DNA of 64,000 nt from Tildeniella nuda ZEHNDER 1965/U140 (GTDB lineage: Bacteria > Cyanobacteriota > Cyanobacteriia > Leptolyngbyales > Leptolyngbyaceae), in contig JAHHIG010000008.1 of NCBI GenBank assembly GCA_019358895.1, positions 158,899 through 222,898 of the forward strand, read 5' to 3'. The notes under the pieces were generated by a model. It was not told where the DNA came from and searched no databases. It saw nothing but the letters and a program-made list of their open reading frames with translations. How positions within the stretch are numbered: the stretch's first letter is position 1; the number at the start of each line of letters is the position of its first letter. The translations under genes were made by a program, and so were the position numbers. This document shows positions 45,474-55,547 of this stretch, piece after piece.

Positions 45474-46826
45474 ATGCAAACCGATCAGCCAATGACTCCA
45501 CTCCCCACTCCCCACTCCCCACTCCCTTCGTCCCTAGACGCTTTCTGGATGCCCTTTACCGCCAATCGGCAGTTCAAAGCCAAGCCTCGTTTGATGGCGG
45601 CAGCGAAAGGGATGTACTATACCACCGTTGATGGACGTGAAGTACTCGACGGTACAGCGGGTTTGTGGTGCGTCAATGCAGGGCATGGTCGTGAAGCGAT
45701 CGCCGCAGCCGTGCAGTCACAAGTGATGCAGCTTGATTTTGCGCCGACCTTTCAAATGGGGCATCCAGGTCCGTTTGCGCTTGCCGATCGCCTCGTCAAA
45801 ATGCTTCCTGGCGATCTCAACCACGTTTTTTTCACCAATTCTGGCTCCGAGTCAGTCGATACTGCCCTCAAAATTGCGTTAGCGTACCATCGCGTACGAG
45901 GAGAAGGCACGCGTACACGGTTGATCGGACGAGAGCGAGGCTATCACGGCGTTGGGTTTGGCGGTATCTCTGTGGGTGGTATTGCGCCCAACCGTAAGTT
46001 CTTCGGCAGCTTGATTCCGGGGGTTGATCACCTACCGCATACGCACAACCTTGAACACAATGCCTTCACGCGCGGTCAGCCTACATGGGGCGCACATCTG
46101 GCAGATGAACTGGAGCGCATCGTCACGTTGCATGATGCTTCGACGATCGCCGCTGTTATTGTCGAACCGCTGGCTGGCTCAACGGGAGTGCTGGTGCCGC
46201 CGAAAGGGTATCTGGAACGCCTACGCGCTATCTGCGATAAATACGGCATTTTGCTGATTTTTGATGAGGTGATTACGGGGTTTGGTCGGTTGGGGTCGAG
46301 CTTTGCAACAGACTATTTTGGCGTACTGCCCGATCTGGTGACGGTGGCAAAAGGCATTACCAATGGCACGATTCCGATGGGTGCCGTGTTTGCACGGCAG
46401 GGCATTCACGATGCCTTTATGCATGGGGCTGACAACGCGATCGAACTCTTCCACGGCTACACGTATTCCGGTCATCCCGTTGCCTGTGCTGCTGCCGAAG
46501 CCACACTGGATATCTACGAAGCAGAAGGCTTGTTTGAACGCGCCCACAGTCTGACAACCTACTGGGAAGATGCCGTCCATTCCCTTAAAGGCTTGCCCCA
46601 TCTTATTGACATCCGCAATCTGGGTCTGGTTGCTGGCATTGAGTTAGCATCATCCGGGCAGCCTGGTGCTCGGGGCTACGAATGCCTGGTCAACTGCTTT
46701 GAGCAGGGGCTTCTAGTGCGTACCGCAGGCGATGTTATCGCTCTGTCGCCACCACTGACGATCGAAACTAGCCAGATTGACCAACTCATTGAGCGGCTTG
46801 CCAGCGTAGTGAAAGCGTTGTCATAA
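45474..46826 (+). CDS. Class III aminotransferase (omega-amino acid--pyruvate type)
   Basis: PLP enzyme of about 450 residues. Conserved blocks: DAFWMPFTANRQFK at the N-terminus, FTNSGSESVDTALKIAL, GYHGVGFGGISVGGI, LIFDEVITGFGRLGSSFATD with the cofactor-contacting Asp, VAKGITNGTIPMGAV with catalytic Lys293, and GYTYSGHPVACAAA. This is the beta-alanine/omega-amino-acid--pyruvate branch. ATG 45474 follows a GTG in the same frame. Codons about 6-20 lie in STRR sequence ([12 protein letters not shown]), so a start at the next Met (residue 7) cannot be excluded. Confidence 0.92.
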   Translation: MQTDQPMTPLPTPHSPLPSSLDAFWMPFTANRQFKAKPRLMAAAKGMYYTTVDGREVLDGTAGLWCVNAGHGREAIAAAVQSQVMQLDFAPTFQMGHPGPFALADRLVKMLPGDLNHVFFTNSGSESVDTALKIALAYHRVRGEGTRTRLIGRERGYHGVGFGGISVGGIAPNRKFFGSLIPGVDHLPHTHNLEHNAFTRGQPTWGAHLADELERIVTLHDASTIAAVIVEPLAGSTGVLVPPKGYLERLRAICDKYGILLIFDEVITGFGRLGSSFATDYFGVLPDLVTVAKGITNGTIPMGAVFARQGIHDAFMHGADNAIELFHGYTYSGHPVACAAAEATLDIYEAEGLFERAHSLTTYWEDAVHSLKGLPHLIDIRNLGLVAGIELASSGQPGARGYECLVNCFEQGLLVRTAGDVIALSPPLTIETSQIDQLIERLASVVKALS

Positions 46827-47284
46827 GCATAGGAACCGCCAATCTACAGATAGGCAAAGGGCATTGCTGCGGGAGCGATCGCCTAAAATTTTAGCCAGAT
46901 TCAGCAGAATGTTGGATAAGATTCAGCCTTATGTCTGGACAATGTTGAAAGCTTTCGATGCTATTCTGCAACACGGTGGGTATATTTGCTGCTTCGTATT
47001 ACGAGTCTTACGGATTCCAAACCTATGACTTAAATTCGTGGTTGACGGCTTGTAGCACTGTTACATACAACTATATGCAACGCTCCAAATCAGCTCAAAG
47101 CATCAGTCTTGAAGTACTTGTAAATGATTGAGCGAATTGGCTGAAGGTTTATTTATCCAATAAGGATAAAATCTTAAAATAATAGGTTTAACAACCTGGT
47201 TATGCAAAGGGTAAAGCTCGTCATACGTGTGAATAGATCATCCACCATAGACGTTGTTTCTTCAGAGTTGGCGATGGAGTTCAC
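46827..47284. other. Intergenic region, nothing recognised
   Basis: About 460 bases after the aminotransferase gene. AT-rich toward its end; no convincing ORF, hairpin terminator or RNA gene was seen apart from the ribosome-binding sequence of the next gene. Confidence 0.5.
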
Positions 47285-47554
47285 TTGACATTTATTCGAC
47301 TTGCAGATCTAATCATTAACACTGAATGCATTGCCACAGTCAGGCTTAGTGCCTATGCAGCAGCGGATCAAAAGGAAGACATCCCTCTCGTTAACCTTTG
47401 TTTGATGTTGCCAGAAGGTTCAGTAGATGGTCAAACTAGAGTAAAAGCTGGACATCTTAGAAGTGTGGAGAAATTAGAGTTTGAAGGAGATTTAGCATTG
47501 GCGATCTGGAACTATTTTCTTGAGTCAGGTATGGTTCAAGTTTTATTTGATTGA
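47285..47554 (+). CDS. Small hypothetical protein
   Basis: An 89-residue protein with a TTG start preceded by GGAG at 5 bases spacing. Sequence begins MTFIRLADLIINTECIATVRLSAY and ends FEGDLALAIWNYFLESGMVQVLFD. The composition is normal and the frame has good initiation signals, but I do not recognise a family. Could be a PH-like or regulatory protein; function unknown. Confidence 0.55.
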   Translation: MTFIRLADLIINTECIATVRLSAYAAADQKEDIPLVNLCLMLPEGSVDGQTRVKAGHLRSVEKLEFEGDLALAIWNYFLESGMVQVLFD

Positions 47555-47814
47555 GCTTTTTGAGAGAGCCACGAGCATTTTAATCAGGGGTGGAGCTTTA
47601 AAGCTTGAGGGTCTAGAAGTATCTCTTGTTTGAATTTATCTACAGCAAGTTTACTCACCTAAAGTAAAAGTGCTTTGTCGAAAAAGTTAGCTCAATAAAG
47701 ATTTTGTAAAGACAGGATTACACTATGGCGGATTATTATTCTGTCGTTGTAGGCTCTAGATGCAAGTCTGTAATACAGGTCTTACATCGCATTCACCTAA
47801 AGATGCACATTACC

Positions 47815-47892
47815 GTAGGATGCGTTGGTGGCAGCAAAACGCATCATTGCTGGGGGTTTCCGGTGCGTTACGCTTCGCTAACACACCCTACA
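47815..47892. repeat. REP-like palindromic repeat
   Basis: Two neighbouring hairpins: GATGCGTT (47819) with AACGCATC (47838), and GGTGCGTTA (47862) with TAACACACC (47879). This is a widespread cyanobacterial repeat family (reverse complement TAGGGTGTGTTAGCG...). The small ORF through it is an artefact. The rest of 47555-48064 holds no recognised feature. Confidence 0.75.
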
Positions 47893-48064
47893 TCTAATGC
47901 TGCTTCACATTGAATTGGTAGTACAAAGGTGCTAGCTCGCTGGGGGATCATCCGGCAACAGGAGCTTTCCACCGCTTACGACTGAACCGCGCATCACCAG
48001 GGGTATCTATCTTTCGCTTCAAACCTGGGTCATCTTCCGGTGGTGTTTTTAAGGAACTGGTTGA

Positions 48065-48409
48065 ATGAGCTTTTTTAATGCAGACATCAATTTTGATGAA
48101 CGCTTACCTGAGGAATTAACGCGGGGTCATGCTAATTGTGCGCCTCGTGAGGCATTGCAAGCATTTGACTTTGGTGCTCATTTGGAGCAGTTGGCAGTGT
48201 TCTTGGCGCAAACCTGGAAGGATGAGCATCCTGGCGCAACGGTGCATTCTGAAGATGACTTGAATCACTGCATTTTGGCAGTGACAACGGAACTGGCGAT
48301 CGCCGCTAAAGCAGTTGGAGGTCCGGTGGCTCTAGCGATTTTGACTGGTGGCGGTTCCGCCGCTGCCCGTGCAGTTTGTAAGCAAGTGCTTGCTAACGAC
48401 TGCGCGTAA
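48065..48409 (+). CDS. Hypothetical protein
   Basis: A 114-residue protein MSFFNADINFDERLPEELTRGHANCAPREAL, helical with a glycine-rich C-terminus (AVGGPVALAILTGGGSAAARAVCKQVL). AAGGAA lies 11 bases before the ATG. No family recognised, no signal peptide. Function unknown. Not obviously linked to the chemotaxis gene 294 bases downstream. Confidence 0.6.
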   Translation: MSFFNADINFDERLPEELTRGHANCAPREALQAFDFGAHLEQLAVFLAQTWKDEHPGATVHSEDDLNHCILAVTTELAIAAKAVGGPVALAILTGGGSAAARAVCKQVLANDCA

Positions 48410-48702
48410 GGTCTTTCCAGCCAACTGTGAGCGGATGGAGTGTTGCAGTCACGCTTCACCACAGAGTTTATAGCGGGAATTTTGCGGCTGAGAGCGCCGT
48501 AGAGTCTGGCATGTGCTTGCTTTTGCTATTTTTTCTGCAAAAACGTGGGTCTGACTTCCCTCAATTGAAGGCGATACAGCCTGTGAGATCAGGGTGTCGG
48601 GGAGCGGGTGTCGGGTGTATTTCACTTGAGCGAGCACTGTCATAGACCAATTTTGCAGCCAATTTTGCAACCACTATTGATGAGATCTGAGATGAGGCTT
48701 TT

Positions 48703-51384
48703 ATGACAAACCAATTGACCGATCGAGTGCAGCCAGCGTTTCCAGTTGATGAGCCTGATCCTTCTAAGGACTCTGAGCGATCGCAGCCTCAGCTCAGCTC
48801 TGACCAAAGTAGAGCTAACTCTCTGCAACCGCGATCGCAACGGCAATGGTTCGGGACCCAATCCATACGACACAAGTACCTGCTGGGTTGGGTGACATCA
48901 GGAGTGTTGTCTATTGTGGGAATTGCGGGTGCGGGGGCATGGTTGACTGCCTCAATCACTCAGGGGCAACTGGCTGCTGGTGCAGGGCAATCGGCAACCG
49001 CTAAGCAGCAACGGACTGAAACAATACGTCAACTTGTCTGGCAGCAGCAGCTATGGACGATCGCGCTAGTGCTGACAACCCATACAGGCGTACTGCTATT
49101 GCTCTATCGGGCGATCGCCAGACCCGTCAAACGGCTACAGCAAGATACGCAAATGTTCTCTCTGGGGGCGCATGAGATTCGTGCCGAGGTGACGGCAACG
49201 GATGAAATTAGCAAAATCGCTCAGGTGTTTAACCAACTGGCAGATAGCGCAGTAGCGGCTGAATCACAGTTTGCTGACCAAACCTACCAGCGGGAAACTG
49301 AAGTCAGACAAACCCGCCTGATCGGTCAGATTGCAGGGGCGCGGGCGCGGACGGAGCAAGACTTAGAGTCAGTCTTAGAACAGGCGGTTCAAGGTGCGAA
49401 GGCAACGTTGAACGTGGATCGCGTGGTAATCTACCGCTTTTTCTCTGATTGGAGTGGCTATATCTCGACTGAAGCGGTGACACCAGGTTACCCGATCGCC
49501 CTGGAAGACAAAATCGAAGATGCCTGCATCAGCGACAGCTTAATTGAAGCCTATCGGCAGGGGCGAGTCGTAGCGACGAATGATGTCTTTAACGCAGGGT
49601 TTCATCCAGAGCACTTAAAGCTGATGACGCGGCTGCAAATCAAAGCCAATTTGGTCACCCCCATCCTGAAGGATGATCAGCTTTATGGGCTGCTGATTGC
49701 TCATCACTGCGTAGCGACGCATCGCTGGAATCCCGGTGAAATTGATTTTCTGAAGGAGCTTGCCATCCAGGTTGGGCTGTCCCTTGATCGGGTCACGTTT
49801 TTGGCACAGAAAAATGCTGAAACTGAGCGAGCGCAGCAGCTTTATCATATTAGCTCACGCATTCGGACGACGCTGAGTGACCAGGAGCTTTACAACACGA
49901 CGGTACGAGGTGTGCGAGAGACGCTGAAGACGGATCGGGCGATCGTGTACCTGTTTGACGCAGCCTGGAAAGGCACGATTGTTGCAGAAGCGGTAGAGCA
50001 TCAGTATCCCAGCGCCCTTGGCACGATGATTGCAGACCCGTGCTTTGCCGAAAACTATGTAGATAAATACAAGCAGGGGCGTGTGCAAACGTTGGAAGAT
50101 ATCTACAACGCTGGACTCACCGAATGCCATCTGGCGCAATTGGAACCCTTTAAAGTCAGAGCCAACATGGTTGCGCCGATCCTGGCGAACAGTACGCTGC
50201 ATGGTTTGCTGGTGACGCATCAGTGCTCGCGGACACGCTCCTGGCAGGAGCCGGAAATCACCTTCTTTAAAGAAGTTGCGGCTCAGATTGGGCTTTCCCT
50301 CGATCGCAAGGGCGTTTTGCACCAGCTTGATCAATCGCGTCAGCAAGCTGAGCAGTTGGCAGACGAACAGCGTCAACAGCGAGAAATCTTGCAGCGGCAA
50401 CTGGTGGTTTTGCTAGACCAGGTCGAAGGGGCGGCATCGGGCAACCTGACTGTGCGGGCAGATGTGACTGCTGGCGAGATTGGCACCGTGGCTGATTTCT
50501 TCAACGCGATCGTCGAAAGTTTGCGGCAAATTGTCGTGCAGGTGCAGCAAACGGCAACGCAAGTTCATACCGCACTGAGCGAAAACGAAACGACCATTCA
50601 GCAACTCGCGGCTGAAGCACTCCAGCAGTCAGACGACATTACCCAAACGTTAAGCTCTGTTGATCGTATGAACGCGTCGATCCAGGCGGTTGCAGAGAGT
50701 GCCCATCAGGCAGCCGCCGTTACCCATACGGCTGCTTCGACAGCAGAGGCAAGTCAGGTGGCGATCGACTTCACCGTTCACAGCATTTTCGAGCTACGCG
50801 AAACGATGTCTGAAACCGCTCATAAAATGAAACGTCTGGGTGAATCGTCGCAGGCAATCTCGAAAGTCATCTCCCTCATCAATCAAATCGCGCTGAAAAC
50901 CAACATGCTCGCGCTGAATGCAGGCATTGAGGCAGCACGAGCAGGCGAAAACGGCTTGGGGTTTGCTGTTGTCGCCGAAGAGGTTGGGGAACTCGCGGCA
51001 CAGTCAGCATCGGCGACTCAAGAAATTGAGCAAATCGTGGACGACATTCAGCGGGAAACACGTCAGGTGCTGGAAGCAATGGAGCAAAGTACGGTGCAAA
51101 TGGTGGAAGGTACTCGACTGGTTGAAGATGCGAAGCAGAATTTGGGGCAACTCCGTTACCTCTCAAAGCAAACCGATCAACTTGTGCAATCCATTTCAGA
51201 AGCAACCATTTCACAAACGCAAATCTCCCAGGCTGTGGCGCTGTTGATGCAAAAGCTAGCGCAACGATCGCACCAAACCGCTCATGCCTCTCAGCAAGTA
51301 ACCACTTCACTGCAACAAACAGTTGGCATTGCTCAAGCGCTGCAAGTATCAGTGAGCACGTTCAAGGTCGAGCGCACAAGTTGA
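48703..51384 (+). CDS. Methyl-accepting chemotaxis protein with tandem GAF domains, cyanobacteriochrome (PixJ-like)
   Basis: An 893-residue membrane transducer. Helices at about 64-86 and 118-138 flank a short periplasmic loop. A HAMP domain (about 140-190) is followed by GAF1 (about 225-370), GAF2 (about 385-545), a second HAMP-like segment (about 568-620), and the MCP signalling hairpin (about 640-880, tip [26 protein letters not shown] near 726). GAF2 has both cysteines of the DXCF class of bilin-binding GAF domains: DPCF (Cys447) and ECHL (Cys475), 28 residues apart as in TePixJ. GAF1 lacks the canonical cysteine. It should sense blue or green light and steer phototaxis. Confidence 0.9.
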   Translation: MTNQLTDRVQPAFPVDEPDPSKDSERSQPQLSSDQSRANSLQPRSQRQWFGTQSIRHKYLLGWVTSGVLSIVGIAGAGAWLTASITQGQLAAGAGQSATAKQQRTETIRQLVWQQQLWTIALVLTTHTGVLLLLYRAIARPVKRLQQDTQMFSLGAHEIRAEVTATDEISKIAQVFNQLADSAVAAESQFADQTYQRETEVRQTRLIGQIAGARARTEQDLESVLEQAVQGAKATLNVDRVVIYRFFSDWSGYISTEAVTPGYPIALEDKIEDACISDSLIEAYRQGRVVATNDVFNAGFHPEHLKLMTRLQIKANLVTPILKDDQLYGLLIAHHCVATHRWNPGEIDFLKELAIQVGLSLDRVTFLAQKNAETERAQQLYHISSRIRTTLSDQELYNTTVRGVRETLKTDRAIVYLFDAAWKGTIVAEAVEHQYPSALGTMIADPCFAENYVDKYKQGRVQTLEDIYNAGLTECHLAQLEPFKVRANMVAPILANSTLHGLLVTHQCSRTRSWQEPEITFFKEVAAQIGLSLDRKGVLHQLDQSRQQAEQLADEQRQQREILQRQLVVLLDQVEGAASGNLTVRADVTAGEIGTVADFFNAIVESLRQIVVQVQQTATQVHTALSENETTIQQLAAEALQQSDDITQTLSSVDRMNASIQAVAESAHQAAAVTHTAASTAEASQVAIDFTVHSIFELRETMSETAHKMKRLGESSQAISKVISLINQIALKTNMLALNAGIEAARAGENGLGFAVVAEEVGELAAQSASATQEIEQIVDDIQRETRQVLEAMEQSTVQMVEGTRLVEDAKQNLGQLRYLSKQTDQLVQSISEATISQTQISQAVALLMQKLAQRSHQTAHASQQVTTSLQQTVGIAQALQVSVSTFKVERTS

Positions 51385-51415
51385 CGGGATGTTATTAACA
51401 GTTAGTGAAGAATAG

Positions 51416-52630
51416 TTAGTGAAGACTGACATCGTGATGCGTCGCTTCGCTTAAATCGCGTATAAAGCTCTGAATCGCTAGCCGATCGCCATACTCAATC
51501 AGGCGACTACTAAGCTCGATTGGAATATCTGTACCATCTTTGTGGCGCAACACGTGTTCAAAGAAAGACTTGCCGTGCAATCTCAACCGTTGCGATAGCT
51601 CGGAAAGCACTTCTGTACCCCACAGTGGTGCCACCTCATCAAGACTCAACTTGCATAATTCTTGACGTGTATATCCCAGTTGCCTGGAGGCGTTCGTATT
51701 TGCGTCCAAAATGCGTCGTGTCAAAGCATCCAAAATCAAAATCGCGTCGTTTGTAGACTCAAATAGATGCTGATACTTTGCTGCCGATGCTTGCAATGCG
51801 GCTTCTACCTGCTTACGTTCTGTAATTTCTTGAGTGCTAAAAAGGACAGCCTCAATGTGGTCAACTGTGCCTTGAATCGGACTGAGAGTGTACTCATACT
51901 CTCGCATCCCATGCAATGACGTTGTGAAACTGATTTCACTGGTAAGGGACTGCCCGGTTAAAAACACGGTTTCAAATTGAACTGTTAGTTGTGCGGTTGT
52001 CTCTGGTGGTAAAGCAAACGCCTGTATGGTTTGTTGAAGCGCATTATGCGGCTCTAACCCCAGCGATCGCACCCCCATCGGATTGATGTAGAGCAACCGC
52101 CGTGAACGATCGCAGACAAAAACAGGAGCTGACATGGTTGCCAGAATGCGCTCCCTTAAGTCGGTTTGAGGCTCTAACCGGGCAGCCAATTGCAGTCGAC
52201 CCGGCTCTAATGCTTGCTGCGAACTATCCGTACGCTGACTGCGCTGGCTGATTTCAACGATCGTTTGCGGTAACAGGCTGATAGAGGCTTCACCAAGCGA
52301 TGTTGCAAGTAAGGCTCTCAGCGAATGGCTAAATTGTTCCAGGAGTTCAAGACGATAAACAGTACTGGTATCTGTACAGGTCATTTTCTGTAGGCTGGAA
52401 AGCTGCTCAGAAAGGAGCGTCATACTGCTTTCTACCGTTTCCAGCCGCTGCTGAAGCATTTCGATCGTCACTGGCATTTTGGATGGCAACGACAAGCCGA
52501 ATGCCTGCCCTAGTGCTTCGGCAACGACTGTGGTTCGGTCTTTGCCTGTTGCTCTTGCCTGGGTTTCGATCGCCTGTGCCAACAGCGCTGGAAACCGAAA
52601 CGTCATCGATTTGCTAGTCATTGGCGGCAT
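51416..52630 (-). CDS. PAS-domain protein with an N-terminal ribbon-helix-helix-like domain
   Basis: A 404-residue protein. Residues about 4-50 (SKSMTFRFPALLAQAIETQARATGKDRTTVVAEAL) look like a ribbon-helix-helix DNA-binding or RHH-type dimerisation motif. A coiled-coil (EMLQQRLETVESSMTLLSEQL) leads to two PAS domains: about 165-280 (VCDRSRRLLYINPMGVRSLG) and about 285-400 (HLFESTNDAILILDALTRRILDANTNASRQLGYTRQEL). No kinase or cyclase output is present, so it may be a sensor-linked transcription regulator. Convergent with the phototaxis transducer, 31 bases apart. Confidence 0.8.
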   Translation of the reverse strand: MPPMTSKSMTFRFPALLAQAIETQARATGKDRTTVVAEALGQAFGLSLPSKMPVTIEMLQQRLETVESSMTLLSEQLSSLQKMTCTDTSTVYRLELLEQFSHSLRALLATSLGEASISLLPQTIVEISQRSQRTDSSQQALEPGRLQLAARLEPQTDLRERILATMSAPVFVCDRSRRLLYINPMGVRSLGLEPHNALQQTIQAFALPPETTAQLTVQFETVFLTGQSLTSEISFTTSLHGMREYEYTLSPIQGTVDHIEAVLFSTQEITERKQVEAALQASAAKYQHLFESTNDAILILDALTRRILDANTNASRQLGYTRQELCKLSLDEVAPLWGTEVLSELSQRLRLHGKSFFEHVLRHKDGTDIPIELSSRLIEYGDRLAIQSFIRDLSEATHHDVSLH

Positions 52631-53263
52631 GGGATAAAGGTTGTCAAAACTGCTTAAGCCCTCGGAACGCTGCTGTTATACCTTTCCTATAAACTGTAGC
52701 TACAGATTCAACCCTTGGCTGGCGGTCAGCAGTCAGCGGTCAGCAGCAAGAACGAATCTGTAGGGCGATTTTGTAGAATTGGTATTACGTCTATAAAGCG
52801 GCAGGTACATAGCGAATGGTGCGATCAATCCCTTGCCGATCTGTAGAAGGTCGATCGTAGAGCAGTGCCCGACTGACTAACGACACCGCTGATGTCATAC
52901 AGTGTAATCAGCCTATGACACAGCCTCATGCAAACCCATGCGTGTATTTACCTGATTTCAATGAGCAAAACCCGTGAACTTCTCAGCATAATTGCTGATA
53001 TCTCTACACTTTTTCGATGTTGCGGACATCATAGCCAACTGGTTCAGGCTCATGTAAGACAGACCGTAAGGAAATGCTAAGGAATGAGAATTAAATAAGA
53101 TTGGCTTTTGTAGGATGTGTCAGGCGTGAGCCGTAACGCATCACAAGCCTTGGAGTCTACGCAAGTATGTGGTTTGATTAAAGCCACGATCCTAAGTGTT
53201 TTGCAAACAACGATAAAGCTACGCTCTCGATTCACGCTCTCTTGAGCACGTAGTTGTTCAGGC
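52631..53263. other. Intergenic region with STRR and REP fragments
   Basis: About 630 bases. GGTCAGCAGTCAGC heptamers at 52722-52750 and the hairpin repeat at 53103-53149 (GGCTTTTGTAGGATG with CATCACAAGCC, related to the 47.8-kb repeat). No gene recognised. Confidence 0.6.
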
Positions 53264-54556
53264 TTACAGCGATTGCCTGCCCGTAAATGCAGTCATTGTT
53301 AGTAGCGCCGTCCCATAAGCAGCATCTGGTTGCTGCGATCGCTTCACTGGAACGCCAAGCTGTCGCAACCGCAAGGCAGTCCATGCCGCATTACGTGCCC
53401 CACCACCTGCCGTATAAACCTGCTGTAGTGGTGTTGCGCCCAACGCTTGCAGTAGTCGATAGCCTTCCGCCTCAATCCGCGCCATGCTCTCTAACAGTCC
53501 ATGCAGAAACGCGACTGGATCGGCGGGTCGTGGTTCTAGACACGGTAACAGGTGGGGATCATTCACTGGAAAGCGCTCTCCTGGTTGCGTGAGCGGGTAA
53601 TAGTCGAATGGACTCGTTTGCGCAACGGGAATGCGATCGCTCAAATCCACCAACTCTGCTGGGGTGAAAAACTGCTGTAAGACAGCGCCACCTGTATTAG
53701 AGGCTCCACCCACCAGCCAGCGATCGCCCAGCCGATGGCTATAGATACCATGAGCATTGTTTTCGACTGGCGTTTGGCTGAGCAACTTCAGCACGAGTGT
53801 TGATCCCAGCGAGGTAACGGCTTCTCCCGGTTGTGCTGCTCCACTTGCCAGAAACGCGGCAATGCTGTCGGTGGTTCCTGCACAAACCTGGCAGTCAGAA
53901 GGCAAAGTGAATCTCTTGGCAATAGCTGGCTGCACGGTTCCGATCGGCATTCCTGGTGCGACGACGCGGGGTAGAAGGGGGGCGATCGCTAAATCGGTCA
54001 GCCAATCTGGATAGCGCAAATTTGCAACGTCGTAGCCCAGCTTCAGGCTGTTGTGATAGTCACTCATGCCTAGTTGACCGTGCAGCAGAAACCCTAACCA
54101 ATCTGCCTGATGCTGTAAGTATCGCGCCTGCGAAAAGACGGACTGCCGACTCCACCACAGCAGTTTCACCAGGCTAGAGGTGGCACTCAGCACAATCTGC
54201 TGACCGCGAGCGTTAGTGTAGAGCGCTTGCAAAAATAACTGTCGTAAAGTGTCCACTTCTGACGCTCCACGTGCATCGTTGTAGAGAAGTGGTGTTGTCA
54301 CAGGTTGTCCTGCTGCGTTACACAGTAATACGGTAGAAGAGGTGCCATTGATGGCGATCGCCCTTAGTCTTTGCCGCTCTGCGCGATCGATGTCTCCTAA
54401 CAGTGAGAACAACGTGTCCTGCCAGCAATCGAGCAGTTCTGACTCTGCGACGGTGCCAAAGGTACGGCTTGCTTGAGAGCACAGATGCGCTTCGGCATCA
54501 ATAACGGCGAGGCGTGCTCCCGATGTCCCGAAATCAATGCCAGCGTAAAAACTCAT
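53264..54556 (-). CDS. FGGY family carbohydrate kinase, ribulo-/xylulokinase-like
   Basis: A 430-residue sugar kinase: YAGIDFGTSGARLAVID (phosphate 1, residues 4-20), IAINGTSSTVLLC, LLYNDARGASEV, HQADWLGFLLHGQLGMSDYHNSLKLGYD and VCAGTTDSIAAFLASGA with the catalytic Asp, VGGASNTGGAVL, and C-terminal YTAGGGARNAAWTALRLRQLG. It is shorter than E. coli xylulokinase and matches cyanobacterial/plant D-ribulose/xylulose kinase-like proteins. Substrate is inferred, not seen. No pathway genes next to it. Confidence 0.9.
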   Translation of the reverse strand: MSFYAGIDFGTSGARLAVIDAEAHLCSQASRTFGTVAESELLDCWQDTLFSLLGDIDRAERQRLRAIAINGTSSTVLLCNAAGQPVTTPLLYNDARGASEVDTLRQLFLQALYTNARGQQIVLSATSSLVKLLWWSRQSVFSQARYLQHQADWLGFLLHGQLGMSDYHNSLKLGYDVANLRYPDWLTDLAIAPLLPRVVAPGMPIGTVQPAIAKRFTLPSDCQVCAGTTDSIAAFLASGAAQPGEAVTSLGSTLVLKLLSQTPVENNAHGIYSHRLGDRWLVGGASNTGGAVLQQFFTPAELVDLSDRIPVAQTSPFDYYPLTQPGERFPVNDPHLLPCLEPRPADPVAFLHGLLESMARIEAEGYRLLQALGATPLQQVYTAGGGARNAAWTALRLRQLGVPVKRSQQPDAAYGTALLTMTAFTGRQSL

Positions 54557-54565
54557 AGCTTAGGT

Positions 54566-54776
54566 AGTTGTACAGAAATAACAGCATGGTCTGTAGCCGT
54601 CAGTCCTCAGCCGTCAGCTTGAACGTGAGCGCTGAGTGCTGAAAGCTATCCCAGCATCACTTTCACAAATCAAATCGGATCGCTATAGCTGATAGCTGAT
54701 AGCTGATAGCTGATAGCTGATAGCTGATAGCTGATAGCTAATCCAAAAGTGTGCCGTTATTTTTTAGCAAGCTCTT
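54566..54776. repeat. Dispersed element B, copy 2 (long form), MITE-like
   Basis: Begins AGTTGTACAGAAATAACAGC and ends CCGTTATTTTTTAGCAAGCT; the end read in reverse complement matches the start at 14 of 23 bases, giving imperfect terminal inverted repeats. The copy at 10089-10187 shares both ends but lacks about 110 bp of the interior, where this copy has seven GATAGCT heptamers. It starts 10 bases upstream of the FGGY kinase gene. Confidence 0.7.
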
Positions 54777-54832
54777 AGAGAGTCGCTCACACAAGTGCTA
54801 ACAATTTGGCAACACAATTCTCCTCTATGTCG

Positions 54833-55144
54833 TTAGTTGCGTGGTAAAGCAACGGGTTGCTCTGGTTTAATCTCTGGTTGCGCTTGTGTGCCTTGACGAA
54901 CGGTCAGTACGTTCTCACTAAGAGGCGATCGCGGACGAGTCAACAGCCGGATCTCTTGTTCCAACTCCGTCTGTCCGGCTTTAAAGAAGTCCTGGGCGCT
55001 AGAAGGAGTCAAGTCCCGCGAAAATTGCTGTAGTTTGGATGGCGGTAGGCGATCGCTGTGAGGCACTGACTGAGCCAACGAGGCACTCGCCGCTACGAGC
55101 GTGAATGCCATCGCGGTAGAAAAGGCATAGACTACACGTTTCAT
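54833..55144 (-). CDS. Small secreted or periplasmic protein
   Basis: A 103-residue protein with a signal peptide (MKRVVYAFSTAMAFTLVAASASLAQS, cleavage likely after ASLA-Q). The mature part is polar: RLPPSKLQQFSRDLTPSSAQDFFKAGQTELEQEIRLL. ATG 55144 with AGGAGG 9 bases before it was preferred to an upstream ATG at 55171. A low-identity link to other cyanobacterial secreted proteins is possible; no domain recognised. Confidence 0.75.
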   Translation of the reverse strand: MKRVVYAFSTAMAFTLVAASASLAQSVPHSDRLPPSKLQQFSRDLTPSSAQDFFKAGQTELEQEIRLLTRPRSPLSENVLTVRQGTQAQPEIKPEQPVALPRN

Positions 55145-55255
55145 TGGGTTAGCCCTCCTGAAAAGCAGCATTTCACTTCAAGCTAGCCTGTCTTGTCTGC
55201 TCCTGCCGTCCTCCGGTTGGAGCAATGTATCGCCATAGTCACATGCGCTCAAAGC

Positions 55256-55533
55256 TGCCCTCACCCTAGCCCTCTCCCAAAAGGGGCGTTGCTGGATCTG
55301 GGTGTGAAGCGCTTGGGTTGCCCTCACCCTAGCCCTCTCCCAAAGGGCGAGGGGACAAGCGTCTCTGCTCCCTTCTCCTTGGGGAGAAGGGTTGGGGATG
55401 AGGGCAATTCATACATGTATTCTGCAACGCCCCCAAAAGGAGAGGGAACAAGACTTCTAGCTCCCTTCTCCTTGGGGAGAAGGGTCGGAGATGAGGGCAA
55501 ATCATACTTGCATTCAGCAATGCCCTAAAAGGC
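55256..55533. repeat. Cluster of direct repeats next to pyrD
   Basis: CCCTCACCCTAGCCCTCTCC occurs at 55258 and 55321. A 73-bp unit (CTCCCTTCTCCTTGGGGAGA, GGATGAGGGCAATTCATAC, GCCCCAAAAGG) occurs at 55367 and 55460, 93 bases apart. The units contain their own hairpin (CTTCTCC/GGAGAAG). They look like degenerate repeats, and the short ORFs crossing them are not genes. They begin about 110 bases after the secreted-protein gene. Confidence 0.85.
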
Positions 55534-55547
55534 TTTTGCCCTAAGCG

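Noticed and set aside
47725..47913. Apparent small ORF of 62 residues
   Set aside because: It reads through a REP-like palindrome and has no ribosome-binding site.
49855..50400. 181-residue minus-strand frame
   Set aside because: Shadow of the chemotaxis transducer, with no recognisable motif.
48703..51384. GAF1 of the transducer as a second chromophore domain
   Set aside because: The canonical Cys before the conserved His is replaced by Glu, so bilin attachment is unlikely.
55193..55528. Apparent ORF of 111 residues
   Set aside because: It runs through direct repeats; the protein is a repeat of repeat-derived peptides without family resemblance.
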